Assembly: GCA_037957365.1 (NCBI GenBank) | Contig: JARHVA010008428.1 | Coordinates: 1-64,000, forward strand | Direction of reading: 5' to 3' | DNA length: 64,000 nucleotides | Origin: Torreya grandis | Lineage: Eukaryota; Streptophyta; Pinopsida; Cupressales; Taxaceae | Shown here: positions 21,974-32,520 of the stretch, one piece after another | Layout: the number at the start of each line of letters is the position of its first letter | How positions within the stretch are numbered: the stretch's first letter is position 1 | Notes under the pieces: generated by a model | Database searches by the model: none | The model's input: the letters and a program-made list of their open reading frames with translations, nothing else | Told to the model about the DNA's origin: nothing | Made by a program: the position numbers and the translations under genes

Positions 21974-23419
21974 ATGCTCGACAAGGGTGATCTTATCTTG
22001 GATAACCCGAATGCACCGCCCAACCAAAACCTCGACATCTTCAAACAACCTTTTCCTAATCACCCGCCTACTCAAGACAACATCCAAACCATGATCAATG
22101 ACCCTCAAGACCATATACACACCGTCAACACTATCTTACCTCTTGTCCCTGACCAACCTTCTTCACAGGATGAAGAACCCTCTTCTCCTATTAGTCCTCC
22201 ATCTATTTCACCTATATTGGAGGACGCCTTGATCACACCTACACCATTAGCCCTACCTTCATCCAATGACCATACCTTGCCTACTCCTCAAGCACAAGCA
22301 GAAGGCATGATCATCCCTACCGTCTGCCCACTTGAGGAGCCACCCTCTCCTATTTCTTCTCCACCAAGAGAAGACCCTATCTCTTCACCCATTTTGATTG
22401 AGGAAGACCCAGTCACGATTTCCTCTTGCCCTTTGCCTGAGATTATTACATCTCACTCACCTCCGTCCACATCTAAACCCAAACCCGTATCTAACCTCGC
22501 CTCGCACAATAGTGGCCCTCGACTCAAACCCACGAAGACCACTAGACCACACCGGAGGACTCCTCCCCCACCTTCGTCATTACCTTCAATCCTAGGCCCA
22601 CATCCATCCACTTTAATTGGAGTGCTTCCTACTCCCATCCTTCACAGAGGCACGTCGCCTCCATTACTTCCTCATCCCATCAAACATATATCTCCCTCAA
22701 ATCATCGACCAACGTCTCTTACACCTCTTAAACCAACGTCATCAACCCTCACTGCAATAAAATATCCAGACCCGTTAGCAGGTTCTTATACCTTGCTGTT
22801 ACGGCACTTGTTGCAGTCATCTCGCCTCAACCTTCCACCTCTCAAACCATATCATTCTCTTGGACCTAAACCACCTTGGTTCGACGACACTCATATTTGT
22901 GCGTATCATCGCATGCCTAGACACGACACGGAGCATTGTTGTGCCCTCAAGGTCGCCATTCGCCAATGTCTGGGGAATGACACCTCTCTTCTTGACCACG
23001 TTATCAAGCCTTCAACACCGCCCCTCTCATCAACTCTCAGATCAAGACCCTCTTGGTTCGACAACTCTAAATACTGTCACTATCATCATACTCCGGGACA
23101 TGACATTGAGCGTTGTTGCGCTCTTAAAGCTGTCATTCGTCACCAACGGAGAAAGGATTCCCTTCTCATCAAGGATCCTCTAGACCTTCCCTCCCACAAA
23201 TCATCAACACTAACTCATACCTCTCCAACCTCATCACCTAAATCGGGATCTCCACGCCAGGTTCTGGTTCCTTTGTCGCCTTTAACCCCCTTATTCAACA
23301 TCAACACAGTCCATCTGACCACTAAACCTCAATCGACCTTAACCAATCCGTCAAACATTCTCCCTAGCCGCTGGGGGAATTCAACCTTCATCCAAACTTC
23401 GACCAATTTTTCAACATAG
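21974..23419 (+). pseudogene. Pro/Ser/Thr-rich continuation of the gag frame with two CHHC modules
   Basis: A 481-codon open stretch in the same frame as gag, ending at a TAG (23417). It is strongly enriched in Pro, Ser and Thr and presumably disordered. Two modules resemble the gag zinc module, at 22872-22943 (CAYHRMPRHDTEHC) and 23047-23124 (CHYHHTPGHDIERC), each introduced by a W-F-D motif. Both fit CX2HX4HX4C. The sequence before module 2 (LLRHLLQSSRLNLPPLKPYH) has a clear counterpart in B near 33230-33110. A zinc-binding or RNA-binding role is inferred from the spacing. This is the longest uninterrupted frame in the window. Confidence 0.85.
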
Positions 23420-23701
23420 TCTCGACCACATATCAATCACTCTTTCAACTTAGCCTCAACCAGACTAGCAACCAAACATTTAACCCGACCTCAACCAAAC
23501 ATTCAACCCAACCAAAGACCAAATACCAACCAATCAACCCTCGACCAACCATTGACCAACTATCAAACGACCAAATCTCAATCAAACATTGACCAATCTT
23601 TTTATCCACACATTCAACCAGTCTCGATCAATCAACAACCATATCAGTCAACTTCACGTCCACTCATCAATCAACACGTGACCAATATGGAGTGCAGTAA
23701 A
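23420..23701 (+). repeat. Low-complexity CAACC/CATTCAACC tract at the pol deletion junction
   Basis: Irregular repetition of words such as CCAACCA, ACATTCAACC and CGACC in the same reading frame as the flanking segments, giving an Asn/Gln/Thr/Pro-rich translation. It lies exactly where about 4-5 kb of pol present in B is missing. It could be a scar expansion or the original boundary of a Pro-rich region. Confidence 0.6.
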
Positions 23702-23845
23702 CGAGGCAAGTTTGCTCCTAATTGGCTTAGACCTTTTATTATCACGCACAAGTATGGATCAGGGACTTATCGTCTGTCTTCTCTTGATGGACGCCCAAAA
23801 CCTAAGCCTCTTAATGCGTTGCATCTGCGACCGTTCTATTGCTAG
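23702..23845 (+). pseudogene. C-terminal remnant of integrase in element A
   Basis: The frame reads RGKFAPNWLRPFII...GTYRLSSLDG...LNALHLRPFYC and stop. This is the typical C-terminus of plant Ty3/Gypsy integrase, where consensus is NW.GP(F/Y).I...GAY.L. The matching piece in B (RGKFTFNWLGPYI, minus strand, near 28015-27975) follows a full integrase. Here the catalytic core, RNase H and RT are absent and the remnant is fused in frame to the Pro-rich segment. It cannot act as an integrase. Confidence 0.85.
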
Positions 23846-24100
23846 TTGAGTACTCATCCACTTAACACTTAACTTGAGCTCGTCCCTTGAGCAATCCCCA
23901 TCCTCTTAATCCTACTTCCTTTCAACCCTATTCCTCTTAACAATTCCTATAACTCTTTTATGATGTATGGATGCTTTGTCCTCATAAAAGGGAGTCCTTG
24001 ACCTTCTATAATCTTGTCCATGACTCACATTTCTATCAAAACAAATCAAGATGTCAAAACATATCCATGGTCACTATATCTATATCAAAATCAAAAAGCA

Positions 24101-24225
24101 GACTGCTCCCTCGAAGGACAGCTGTACTATCATTGCTGTAATTAATAGACTGCTCCCTCAAAGGACAGCTATTCAAAAGCCTTTATATTAAACAAAAATA
24201 TAGACCACTCCCTCGAAGGATGGCT
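24101..24225 (+). repeat. Three copies of a conserved post-integrase motif
   Basis: Copies at 24101-24123, 24147-24170 and 24202-24225 read GACTGCTCCCTCGAAGGACA and close variants. Element B has two copies (minus strand, 27480-27461 and 27440-27421) as ATTCCCTTGAAGGATRGCTA. In both elements GAAGCTTCYC is found next. Confidence 0.8.
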
Positions 24226-25002
24226 ATCAAACAGCATTATTTTAGAAGCTTCCCGCATTGATCAGCATCACAACCTGACCACTACATCAAAAGACATCTC
24301 TACGTAGGCTTCCCGCATTGATCAGTCTGCGCCTAAAAAAAAAAAAAAAATATTGAATGAGTCATGGACTTGACTTATAGTTGTCTCAGGGTTTCCTATA
24401 AAAAGGGGTATCGTTATCTCTGCTCTTAAAACGGGTTACCCTTCTTCCTCCTCCTATCACCCGCTCAAGGGACTTCGAGCTCACTTTAATGTCTAAGTGA
24501 TTCGATTACCGCTCTAACATAACTACGGTCAACAACGTCACGCATGAATGGGGCCCTTGGTTCTCATAACCCCTATCTATGCTATCTTTTTGGTCCTTGT
24601 CAATGAAAGAGCAATATGCTTTTCACTTTTTCTACACTTTGGTCACATTCACCTTCATCACTCGTCAATCGACTCAACTCAACTCTCTTTTCAAACCATC
24701 AACCTGACCTAGCCTATTCACCCTAGTTTCTATGGACACCAACTCTACACGGAAACTATCGACCTACCACAATTTATGTTCAGCATAAACCAATACTTGC
24801 TGAAGCATAAATAGACCTCAATTCATTTTTAGCATACATCCATCACGAATATGGAATATTACTAGGGATGAAAAACCCCTCAACCAATGTTGTAGAATAC
24901 ACCATTTGGAAAAGGCTGCAACATCTTTTTTTCCTCATCATCATCGACCAATCTATCAACCATTTTAACCACCTGTCTACCACTCGGACGCTTCGTCCGA
25001 AC

Positions 25003-25085
25003 TACATTGGTCTGAGGCCCTACAACCAGGGCTATGTAGGCAGCACTCAGACACCACATCCTCTGAGGTTAGCTCGACCACCCCC
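25003..25085 (+). repeat. First CAGGGCTATGTAGGCAG module of element A
   Basis: Contains GAACTACATTGGTCTGAGGC, then GCCCT/AGGGC as a 5-bp stem, then TATGTAGGCAGCACTCAG. The second copy is at 25391-25479. Similar GAACTAC...GTAGGCA blocks are known upstream of 3' LTRs in plant Tat/Athila-type elements. Confidence 0.7.
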
Positions 25086-25148
25086 GTTTGTTTGTCTCCT
25101 TGATGGATAAACCCTCTCTTCTTTAACTCTTATCACGACCAACTTCAT

Positions 25149-25365
25149 TTCCTTTGACCAAGACCAATCATAGACCTTTGACCAAGACCAATCATAGACC
25201 TTTGACCAAGACCAATCATAGACCTTTGACCAAGACCAATCATAGACCTTTAACCAAGACCAATCATAGACCTTTGACCAAGACCAATCATTTCCTTTGA
25301 CCAAGACCAATCATAGACCTTTGACCAAGACCAATCATCGACTTTGACCAAGACCAATCAATCCC
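25149..25365 (+). repeat. 24-bp minisatellite in the 3' region of element A
   Basis: About nine head-to-tail copies of TTTGACCAAGACCAATCATA plus GACC, with variants TTAACC and CATTTCC and shortened last units. Because the unit is 24 bp, the minus strand shows a spurious periodic frame (SKVYDWSW). Confidence 0.92.
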
Positions 25366-25390
25366 TCTGACCCTCCCTCCCTTTTAGGGA

Positions 25391-25479
25391 GAACTACATC
25401 AGCTTGAGGCCCTGTCACCAGGGCTATGTAGGCAGCACTCAGTTGACATGGGGTCTTCTGGGGATAGCTCAGCCACATC
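25391..25479 (+). repeat. Second CAGGGCTATGTAGGCAG module of element A
   Basis: Near copy of 25003-25085 with the same stem (GCCCT/AGGGC) but a different loop, then TATGTAGGCAGCACTCAG. Together the two modules enclose the 24-bp array. Confidence 0.7.
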
Positions 25480-26139
25480 CTTTCGTCCATTCCTCCCCTC
25501 GACCACCAACCATTGGAAATCATGCCTATCTTCGCTGACCTCGACTACTTCCAAGACATTGTTGCCTTGGTTGTTTTTACATGTATGTTACCTCATGACT
25601 GGTTAGTAGAATTGTGCGTAGACCTTTTTTAGACCCTCACAAGTATAGGATTACAAACTGGTTGATCCACACTACTTGTGGCTTTTTCGTGTTTCTAGGA
25701 GCACTTCCTGAGCCCGGGATACCTAGAACACGATGACCATTTGGAGCTTCAGCTTAGATTGAGTGACCCGATCAACAGATGACTAAATGCTGGGGCCTGG
25801 TTACTTCAATTTTGGCACTCCTCGACCCTTGACCTGTGACACTTTTAACCTGACCATCTCGTGCAGTGGTATGCGCGCAATCATGACTTTTGCAGCGTTC
25901 ACCCTCACCCCCTTTTTCATCCACTCTTTGTCAAATCAGCACCCAATTCTCGGTTCCCTTCCCTCGACTCCTGCTTTGAGGGGGGAATACCTTATCCTTA
26001 ATCGGGGCAACCTTTCCGCTTCCTATTTTTTGTCTTGCAGTTCATTCGAACAACCAACAAGATGAAATCAACCTTATCCCTCACCTGGGGCACTCACTCC
26101 TATTTTTGTCTTACAGTTCGTCAGAATAACCAACAAGAC

Positions 26140-26152
26140 AAAAAGGGGCAAA
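26140..26152 (+). promoter_or_regulatory. Polypurine tract of element A
   Basis: AAAAAGGGGCAAA directly before TGTAGACAC of the 3' LTR. Confidence 0.88.
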
Positions 26153-27282
26153 TGTAGACACCGAAATCATGTCGACTCCCCTGGTCACTCCCCGTCTTAT
26201 TCTTCTTCACCTATTTAACCCTTGATGATCACTTGTTCTACCAACCTTGACCCTGGCAGCATGTAACAATGAGCAGAGAACTAAAAGCTAGACTCTGTCC
26301 TCATTGTCCATCTGCCGATGACGATCTTTACCTGGCCGATGTCGCCGACGTCGGTCACTTATCGGCCGACGTTGGCAATCCTGTCGACGTCAGTCACCAT
26401 CCCGTTATCCATTATCAGTTACCATTTGGTTCCCGATCAGTTTTTCGAAATGGTTATCGAACCATCTCTCGAAACCATCCCAGGGCCTTCATTCAATCTC
26501 CCCTCCCCGATCAATCAAAACAGACTCGCTTTTCTGACATCTACAGGCTCTCCAGCGTTCGAACTCCAGCATCCATCAACTCCAGCATTCATTCTTCCAG
26601 CACTGCACAAGAACTTCGACTATCGCTTTCATCATGGCGTCTGACAGGTAAGTATCTTCTGTGTTTGTTTTCATTTTCTTTCTTATTATTTATTCCCTAT
26701 TTCTGCCATCTTGAAGCTTCAAACCCCAAGACTCGACCAAAAACCCCATCCCGACTCTGTCTAAAATCTTGTCCCGACCCTGTCAAGACCTTCTGCAACT
26801 TTCCCAGACCTCTGTTCAGAACCTACCCCTACCGACACCAGTCACTACCCCGACCGACGACGGCACCTTAACCAATGTCGGCACATTCCCAGACCGACGC
26901 CGGCACCACAGAGACTGACGCCGGTGACTGTGCAGAATAGTGCTGCATATCAGGTACGCATTTTATTTTCTGTCATTTCATCTTTTTTTTATCTACTTTC
27001 GTCCAATATTACGCTTTTCATCAGTGGGTTGATATCCTTTTAGGGAGTCTTCGTACTTCTGGGATCGGGCGTTCGCCTGACAACCCACCATATCTTTGAC
27101 TAACATCTTTCCGTGTTTCAGTCTCTTTTTCGCAGGTGTCATTCCTCCACAGCCAAAGAGGAGAATCTTCCAACGTCTAATTTCGGTGCGCTCAACTTTA
27201 TCAGGTACTTCTAGCCTTAACCATTTTCTTTCAGTTTCTTATTTCTTCTTTGAATGTAGAAAGCAATTTTTGCATAGAAACA
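26153..27282 (+). repeat. 3' LTR of element A
   Basis: 1130 bp, collinear with 18251-19408. ATGTAA start-stop at 26261, frame starting at 26269, splice donor at 26647/26648 and acceptor ending at 27135 are all conserved. The frame runs 200 codons here because the 20-bp duplication of the 5' LTR is missing. It is followed by the duplication CTACC. Confidence 0.94.
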
Positions 27283-27287
27283 CTACC

Positions 27288-27930
27288 ATTTATAAAACAT
27301 GATTGTAGCTTACTTTCTTTGATTTGGACATAGGGTTATTTTTTTCTTTTGTTATTTTGATAGGTTGGTGAAGTCTATTGATGTGAGAAGCTTAAAATTA
27401 TTATTTTGACAAACTTAACTTAGCCATCCTTCAAGGGAATGTTCTAAAGTTAGATTTTTATAGCTATCCTTCAAGGGAATAGTTTGCAATACCAAAGATA
27501 TGGACCCATGTGATATTAAGGTATCCCAATTTGATTTTAAATGCTAGGTTTAGACATGGATAAGTCTATTTAGGCTTAGAGTTATACTTTTATAGAGGTA
27601 ATATTTTTAGCACAAAAGGTTAATTATAGGTGAAAGAAGGTGGTTTGAAAGACAATTGATCATGAGATTTCATCTGATGAGAGATGGGGTAGACTCATGG
27701 TATCCATGCTTAGGATTAGGCTATAACTATGACATATAATAACATGGTCTTATACTAAAATAAATTGTGCCCCAGAGGAATAGAGTGAATGTGTAAGGAA
27801 AGTAAGAATATCATATACCAAGGGATGAGCCTAAGTTAGACACAAAGGTGAATGTGATCTTACTTTAATAAAAGAAAGGACATAGATGTGAAACATTAAG
27901 AGGCTCAAGTTCTAACTTACCTTTGAGAGA
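27288..27930 (-). other. Start of the 3' untranslated region of element B
   Basis: Continues, before the insertion of A, the non-coding region at 16362-18250. It holds two copies of the post-integrase motif (27480-27461, 27440-27421) and an AAGCTTCTCACATCAATAG block (27392-27374) matching the order in A. Confidence 0.7.
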
Positions 27931-29350
27931 TGACAAAATATAAGCTCCTAATCCATATTTATGGGTTCTGATGTAGGGTCCAAGCCAATTGAAAGTAAAC
28001 TTGCCTCTTTTACTTATCTCTATATTAGTTACATGTTGGTTTTCCTTAAGGATGAGGTCTCTGATATTAAATTCTCACTCTTTTAGGTGTTTTTTGTAAG
28101 TGTGCTTGATTTATTCTTGATATACATGAAGATGGTTAAGTTATACAAGTGATGTTCGTTAAGTAGATCAAGTCATGTGAAATGTTCCTAATGATAGTCA
28201 CTCTTAGGATCTCATGTAAATATATGTAAAAAGGATTCTATACTTTGAGAGGCAAGACTTCTTCTACTCCAAAGACTAGGGAGAAAGGGGTATCACCCAT
28301 AGAGGTTTGAATGCTAGTGCAATAGGCTCATAAAGCACAAGGGATGTGGAAGTTTCAATCTCAACTTGAATTACTTACTACTTTGATTAGCATTTTGTTG
28401 AGGATTTTATTATAGACTTCTACCTATCTATTTGCTTAGGGATGATAGGGTAAGGAAAAACTTAACTTGTTACCAAAATTGTCACAAACACCTTGGATTT
28501 TTTTTTTTAATATTTTACATTATTAGTGATGATCTTATGGGGGACACCAAATTGATAGATGATATGGTGATTGATGAAGTTGATAATATTTTTAGCTTTG
28601 GTAGAGATAAGAGGAATAGATTCTACCCACTTGGTGCAATATTCAATGGTGGTAATGATATATTAGTGTCATTATGAAGAATGAGGATTGATTTCCCCAA
28701 TAAGACTGACACCCCATTGAAATAAGGGCCAATAGTCTTTGGATACCTGAAGGCCATGGGTAGGTGCATGATGTAAGTTAGTGTGTTGTTGACATTTGAT
28801 ACACTTTTTTACATAATCATAATAATATTAATTGAGGGTGGGATAATAGTAGGCAAGGCAAAGGAGATGTTTAGCAATGGATATGTCATTAATCTGTTCC
28901 CCATAGATTCCATCATGTGTTTCGTTAACAGCATGGGAAACCTCATGACTAGATAGACAATGGAGAAGAAGGTCATCAAAGGCACATTTGTAAAGGATTC
29001 CCCCTAGTATGGTGTAACAATAGGTTATATGAACAAAGGCTCTTTGAGCATTCCTTGAAAGGATGGGAGGAACAATGTTGAGGTTAAGGTAATTAAAACT
29101 TTTTTCATACTAAATGTTAGAAGGAGATGCTTCCACACTATAGAAGGTGGGAAGGTCAAAATTGATATATGAGGGTGTGATAAAATAATGGATGGTGATA
29201 AATAGTTTAGATTTAGTAGGTTGAGATGGAATTTGGGAATTAAGGCAAGCCATTGTATCCATGAATTTGTCAGTAGATTGAGGAACTAACTGGATAAGAT
29301 ATGCTTGAATGACACTAAGAACACATCAACTAAGAGTTTATAGTTTGTAA
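27931..29350 (-). pseudogene. Integrase region of element B
   Basis: On the minus strand, from about 28960, a zinc-binding type segment reads SHAVNETHDGIYGEQ, then LLCLAYYYPTLN and CIKCQQH, i.e. the His-His-Cys-Cys fold of integrase with the usual CX2C. The catalytic region towards 28050 is broken by stops and frameshifts; a short frame is left on the other strand (28432-28677), which is a shadow. The C-terminal motif RGKFTFNWLGPYI is near 28015-27975. Integrase inserts the element DNA into the genome. The order after RNase H fits Ty3/Gypsy. Confidence 0.85.
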
Positions 29351-29399
29351 GACATCATTTTTACATTGATAGGATCCATTAACCTACTTGACCATAATT

Positions 29400-30300
29400 T
29401 GGGAGTGACCAAGTACACTAATGGTTTTAATTCCCAAGGCTAGAGTGGTTTGGAGGCTTCATACTCAACCATGTTGTTGGTGCACTTGAAGTCAAGTTTA
29501 AAAGAAAGGGGAAGAGGTCCACCATTAAGGGGAATGAGAATAACTCCAAAACCCCCACCATGTTGGCATTTGGATCCATAAAAAAAACATGGTCATTTAG
29601 TAGATAGGTTCTTCCTAAAACAAATTATGATGGACTCATTCAAAAATAATAGAGGAAGTAGTTGATTATCTGGTAGAGGAGCTTCAGCTAGTTGGTCGAT
29701 GATGACTTGCCCTTTAATATACTTCTACTAAAGGAAATTAAGATCAAATTCAGCTAAGAGCATGAGCCACTTAGACATAAACTATTTTTGGTTTAGTTTA
29801 GAGTGCATGTAATTGAGTGGGTCAATTTTAGTGATGACATATGTTTTTTTATTAAGAAGATAGTGATGGAGTTTGGAGGCCACAAAGACTAAGGCATGGC
29901 AAAGTTTATCAAGATGTGTAGAATAAGTCTTATATTCTATAAGTATTTGGCTAATATAGTATATGGCTTGCTATTTATTCTATTCATCATGATGATTTAG
30001 CATTGCCCCTAAGGAATGGTCAATGGTAGATATGTAAAGGTAGAAGGTTTGATATTCCCTGGGAGGGATGGGGATAGGTGGAAAGAGAAGGTACTCCTTG
30101 ATTGAATCAAAGGCTTGTCAAAATTCCTTAGTACACTTAAAATAGGTATCTTTCTTCAAGAGATGGTGAAAGGGTTGACATCTATCTAATAACTAAGATA
30201 TGAAGTGATGGATGGATTGAAGTTTCACCTATAGGCTATAGAGTTGCTTGAGGCTAGTAGGAGGATGCATATCCAAGATTTCTATGAATTTGGTGGGGTC
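29400..30300 (-). pseudogene. RNase H and extra RNase H-like region of element B
   Basis: The minus strand shows a C-terminal RT/RNase H stretch (TFYLYISTIDHSLGAMLNHH near 30060-29990, then HALVFVASKLHHYL near 29905-29865). A second, plant-type RNase H-like segment follows at 29605-29470 (KCQHGGGFGVILIPLNGGPL, then CTNNMVEYEA). Such an additional RNase H domain before integrase is characteristic of Tat-type elements. Frames are interrupted but motif order is intact. Confidence 0.82.
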
Positions 30301-31000
30301 CACTTCAATTCCTCAAAGAGAGATGATAAATCCAAGAAGTTTTATAGATAAGACCCCAAAAATACATTTCTTAGGGTTAAACCTAAAATGAAAATGGATT
30401 AATTAGTCAAAGATGATTACAAGAATGGCTAGGTGATCCTTAAAATGTTAGGATTTCCCAAGGAGATCATCCACATATTCCTCTATGATTTTATGGATGA
30501 GATCATGAAAGATGTATGTTATGACATGTTGATAGATTGATCCAACATTTTTTAGACCAAAAGGCATAACCCTACAGTAGAAGGTTCCCCATGGGGTGAT
30601 AAAGGAAGTTTTATGTTGATCTTTGGGGGAGATCAAGATTTGATTATATCCCAAGAAATTGTCCATGAGAGATAACATCTCATGGCCAACTATAATATCA
30701 ACAATTTGTTTGATGTTTAGTAAAAAAAAGTCATACTTTGGGTAAGTGAAGTATAGGTCATGAAATTTGATGTAGAGGAAAAGTCCCCCTATAGGCTTGG
30801 TGATGGGAACAATGTTAGAAACCCATTTTGGATAGTTGATGGGCTTAATGAAGTCAATAGATAAGAGATGCTAAAGTTCTTATTTGACTAGAAGGGAAAT
30901 GTGAAGGTGCATCCTATGAATCTTTTACTAAACTAACTTAATCTCAATATGGGTGGCAATGTTTTGAAGTGAAATATAAGGGTTAAGTTTAGGCATATCC
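30300..31000 (-). pseudogene. Reverse transcriptase of element B
   Basis: The best piece is the 76-codon frame at 30678-30448: LMDNFLGYNQILISPKDQHK, then TSFITPWGTFYCRVMPFGLK, then EEYVDDLL with the catalytic YVDD box. FNPKKCIFGV, the following conserved segment, is near 30385-30350. Upstream parts carry stops. RT copies element RNA to DNA. The FCRVMPFGLK and YVDD motifs are typical of Ty3/Gypsy. Confidence 0.9.
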
Positions 31001-31056
31001 TGATAGGACCAAGAAAACACTATGTTATGGTCATGAAGGAAAGAAGGGTAATCTTG

Positions 31057-32040
31057 TTACTCCATGGAATTTAAGGATTGGTTGATCTTGATGATATAGG
31101 GGTTATCATAAGTACCTAAGTTAACATAAATAGTATATTCATTCAGCATGGTTTGGTTCTTAAGAGGAAGGGATTTATGGATATAAGAATCCCCCACACT
31201 AAGGTAGGTGATAATGAAATCATCATCTTGATGTTGGATGGTGTTGGTGGTAGGAGAATTGTTTTTGACCATTTCAAGATGGATGAGAGGAAAGGTTTTA
31301 GTTTGGCCATCCTTTTGATATATCAAGGGGCCCAAACTAAAGGCATTGATTAAAAAAAAGTTAGATGGGATGATATCAAAGTATTTAGACTTTGAAGCAG
31401 ATGGGGTTGGTGAAGATGGATTATTCTTGTTGATGGTAGTGATGGGTTTTGGTGAAGTGGGTTCTTCTAGTGGTATGAACCTAAGGATGAATAACTCATG
31501 AGATTTTTGAGTTTTGATTGAGTAACTTGTGAGGTCCATATTCATAAAGGCCTAGGCCAAACCCCTTCCAAGCACACCTATAAAGGTAAGATTTGGAAAA
31601 GATTGGTTTTTTAAGATAAAAAAATTCAAAGGCGAATGTTCTAATGGTTAAGGTAGTAGTGGAAGAAAGAAGTGGTTGATCAAGTCTTCCTTAGATGAAA
31701 TTTGTTTGATGGCTGGAGATCCTAAAAGGGATGATAGTTTAAATGTTTGGGTCATAAGAAGGGTCATGTTTGAGGTTCCCATTCTCTTTTAGAGTAGAGA
31801 AAACATCCTAGTCTAAAATAAAATACTCCCCAATGGAGAGATGTTGGAATGTGGGCTCCAAGGGGTCTTCTATAAGAATCTGGGAAGAAGGGATAGATGA
31901 GCTAGTTAAAGCTTCATCACTATTATGGGTGGTAGTGTTATGGGTTTTGGCTGTTGGTGAGGTAGTCTTGTTCATAGTTGATGGTGAGGTGGATGAGGGA
32001 GGAATAAGAACACCATTAGTCTTATATGTCATATTTTAAG
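31057..32040 (-). pseudogene. Pol linker between protease and RT in element B
   Basis: Two open stretches on the minus strand (31545-31057, 162 codons; 32032-31808, 74 codons), rich in Ser, Thr, Pro, Asn and Ile. They have no catalytic motif but lie in the right place and strand to be the spacer between protease and RT. Plus-strand frames over the same bases are shadows. Confidence 0.6.
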
Positions 32041-32079
32041 AGGTAAAAGGACTAGGGTTGGCTTTGATGGTAAAAACTT

Positions 32080-32520
32080 GACCTTGATGCTCAAATTTGA
32101 CACATAAATGTAAAGTAGAAGGGACACAACTCATGGTATGTATCCAAAGGTGTCCAAGTAACACATTATATTAGAACTTGTATTATATATCATAAAATAG
32201 TTTAGGAATGGTACAAGGTCCCAAGTAGATATGGAGGATAACTATCCCCAAGGTAGTGGCCATGGTATCATTGAAGGAGTGAAGGACCGTTGTGCTTTCA
32301 AACATGATGTTCTTAGGTAGCTAAATTTGGTCATAACCATGGGAAGAGATAATGTTGATACTAGCTCCTCCATAAATCATCACCCTTTTTATGTGGGTTT
32401 GATTTATGTAAGTATTGATGAAGAAGGGAGGATCAAGATCCTCAATATGAATAGGAGGTATTTCAAAATCTTGAAAGGTGATGAAGGTAGAGAGTTGAAG
32501 GGCTCCAAATAAATGTGTAA
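32080..32520 (-). pseudogene. Aspartic protease remnant of element B
   Basis: Near 32400-32320 the minus strand reads KRVMIYGGASINIISSHGYD. Plant Ty3/Gypsy proteases have (V/L)(I/L)DGGAS(L/I)N(V/I) here, so the catalytic Asp has become Tyr. The surrounding frame is broken. Confidence 0.75.

Larger units (their letters stand above)
23846..26139 (+). other. 3' untranslated region of element A, rich in short repeats
   Basis: Non-coding. It contains three copies of a CTCCCTCGAAGGACAGCT-like motif (24101-24225), two copies of GCTTCCCGCATTGATCAG (24248 and 24308), an A-run near 24337, two ~80-bp modules bracketing a 24-bp minisatellite (25003-25085 and 25391-25479), and two ~41-bp repeats with a TTTTGTCTTGCAG-like acceptor signal (26021-26062 and 26098-26139). 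Tat-type elements have long, repeat-bearing 3' regions, which fits. Confidence 0.8.
18251..27282 (+). mobile_element. Element A: Tat-type Ty3/Gypsy retrotransposon, pol-deleted, best preserved in the window
   Basis: LTRs 18251-19408 and 26153-27282 (TGTAGACAC...AGAAACA) are flanked by perfect 5-bp duplications CTACC (18246-18250, 27283-27287). A primer binding site, long leader, gag frame, Pro/Ser-rich region with CHHC modules, an integrase C-terminal remnant, a tandem-repeat-bearing 3' region and a polypurine tract follow in order. Protease, RT, RNase H and the integrase core are missing. The 9.0-kb element is therefore a deletion derivative related to B (~14.7 kb) and would depend on a helper. 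LTRs are very similar, differing mainly by C/T and G/A changes and two small indels, so it is the youngest large insertion here. Confidence 0.96.

Noticed and set aside
22453..22638. Gly-rich minus-strand frames over the A Pro-rich region (also 22817-22999)
   Set aside because: Shadows of the Pro/Ser-rich + frame, which continues gag without change of frame.
25047..25310. Minus-strand 87-codon frame with a Ser-Lys-Val-Tyr-Asp-Trp repeat
   Set aside because: It is the translation of the 24-bp minisatellite of A; the unit length keeps any frame open.
31833..32039. Plus-strand Val/Gly-rich frames within B
   Set aside because: Shadows of the minus-strand pol frame of B.
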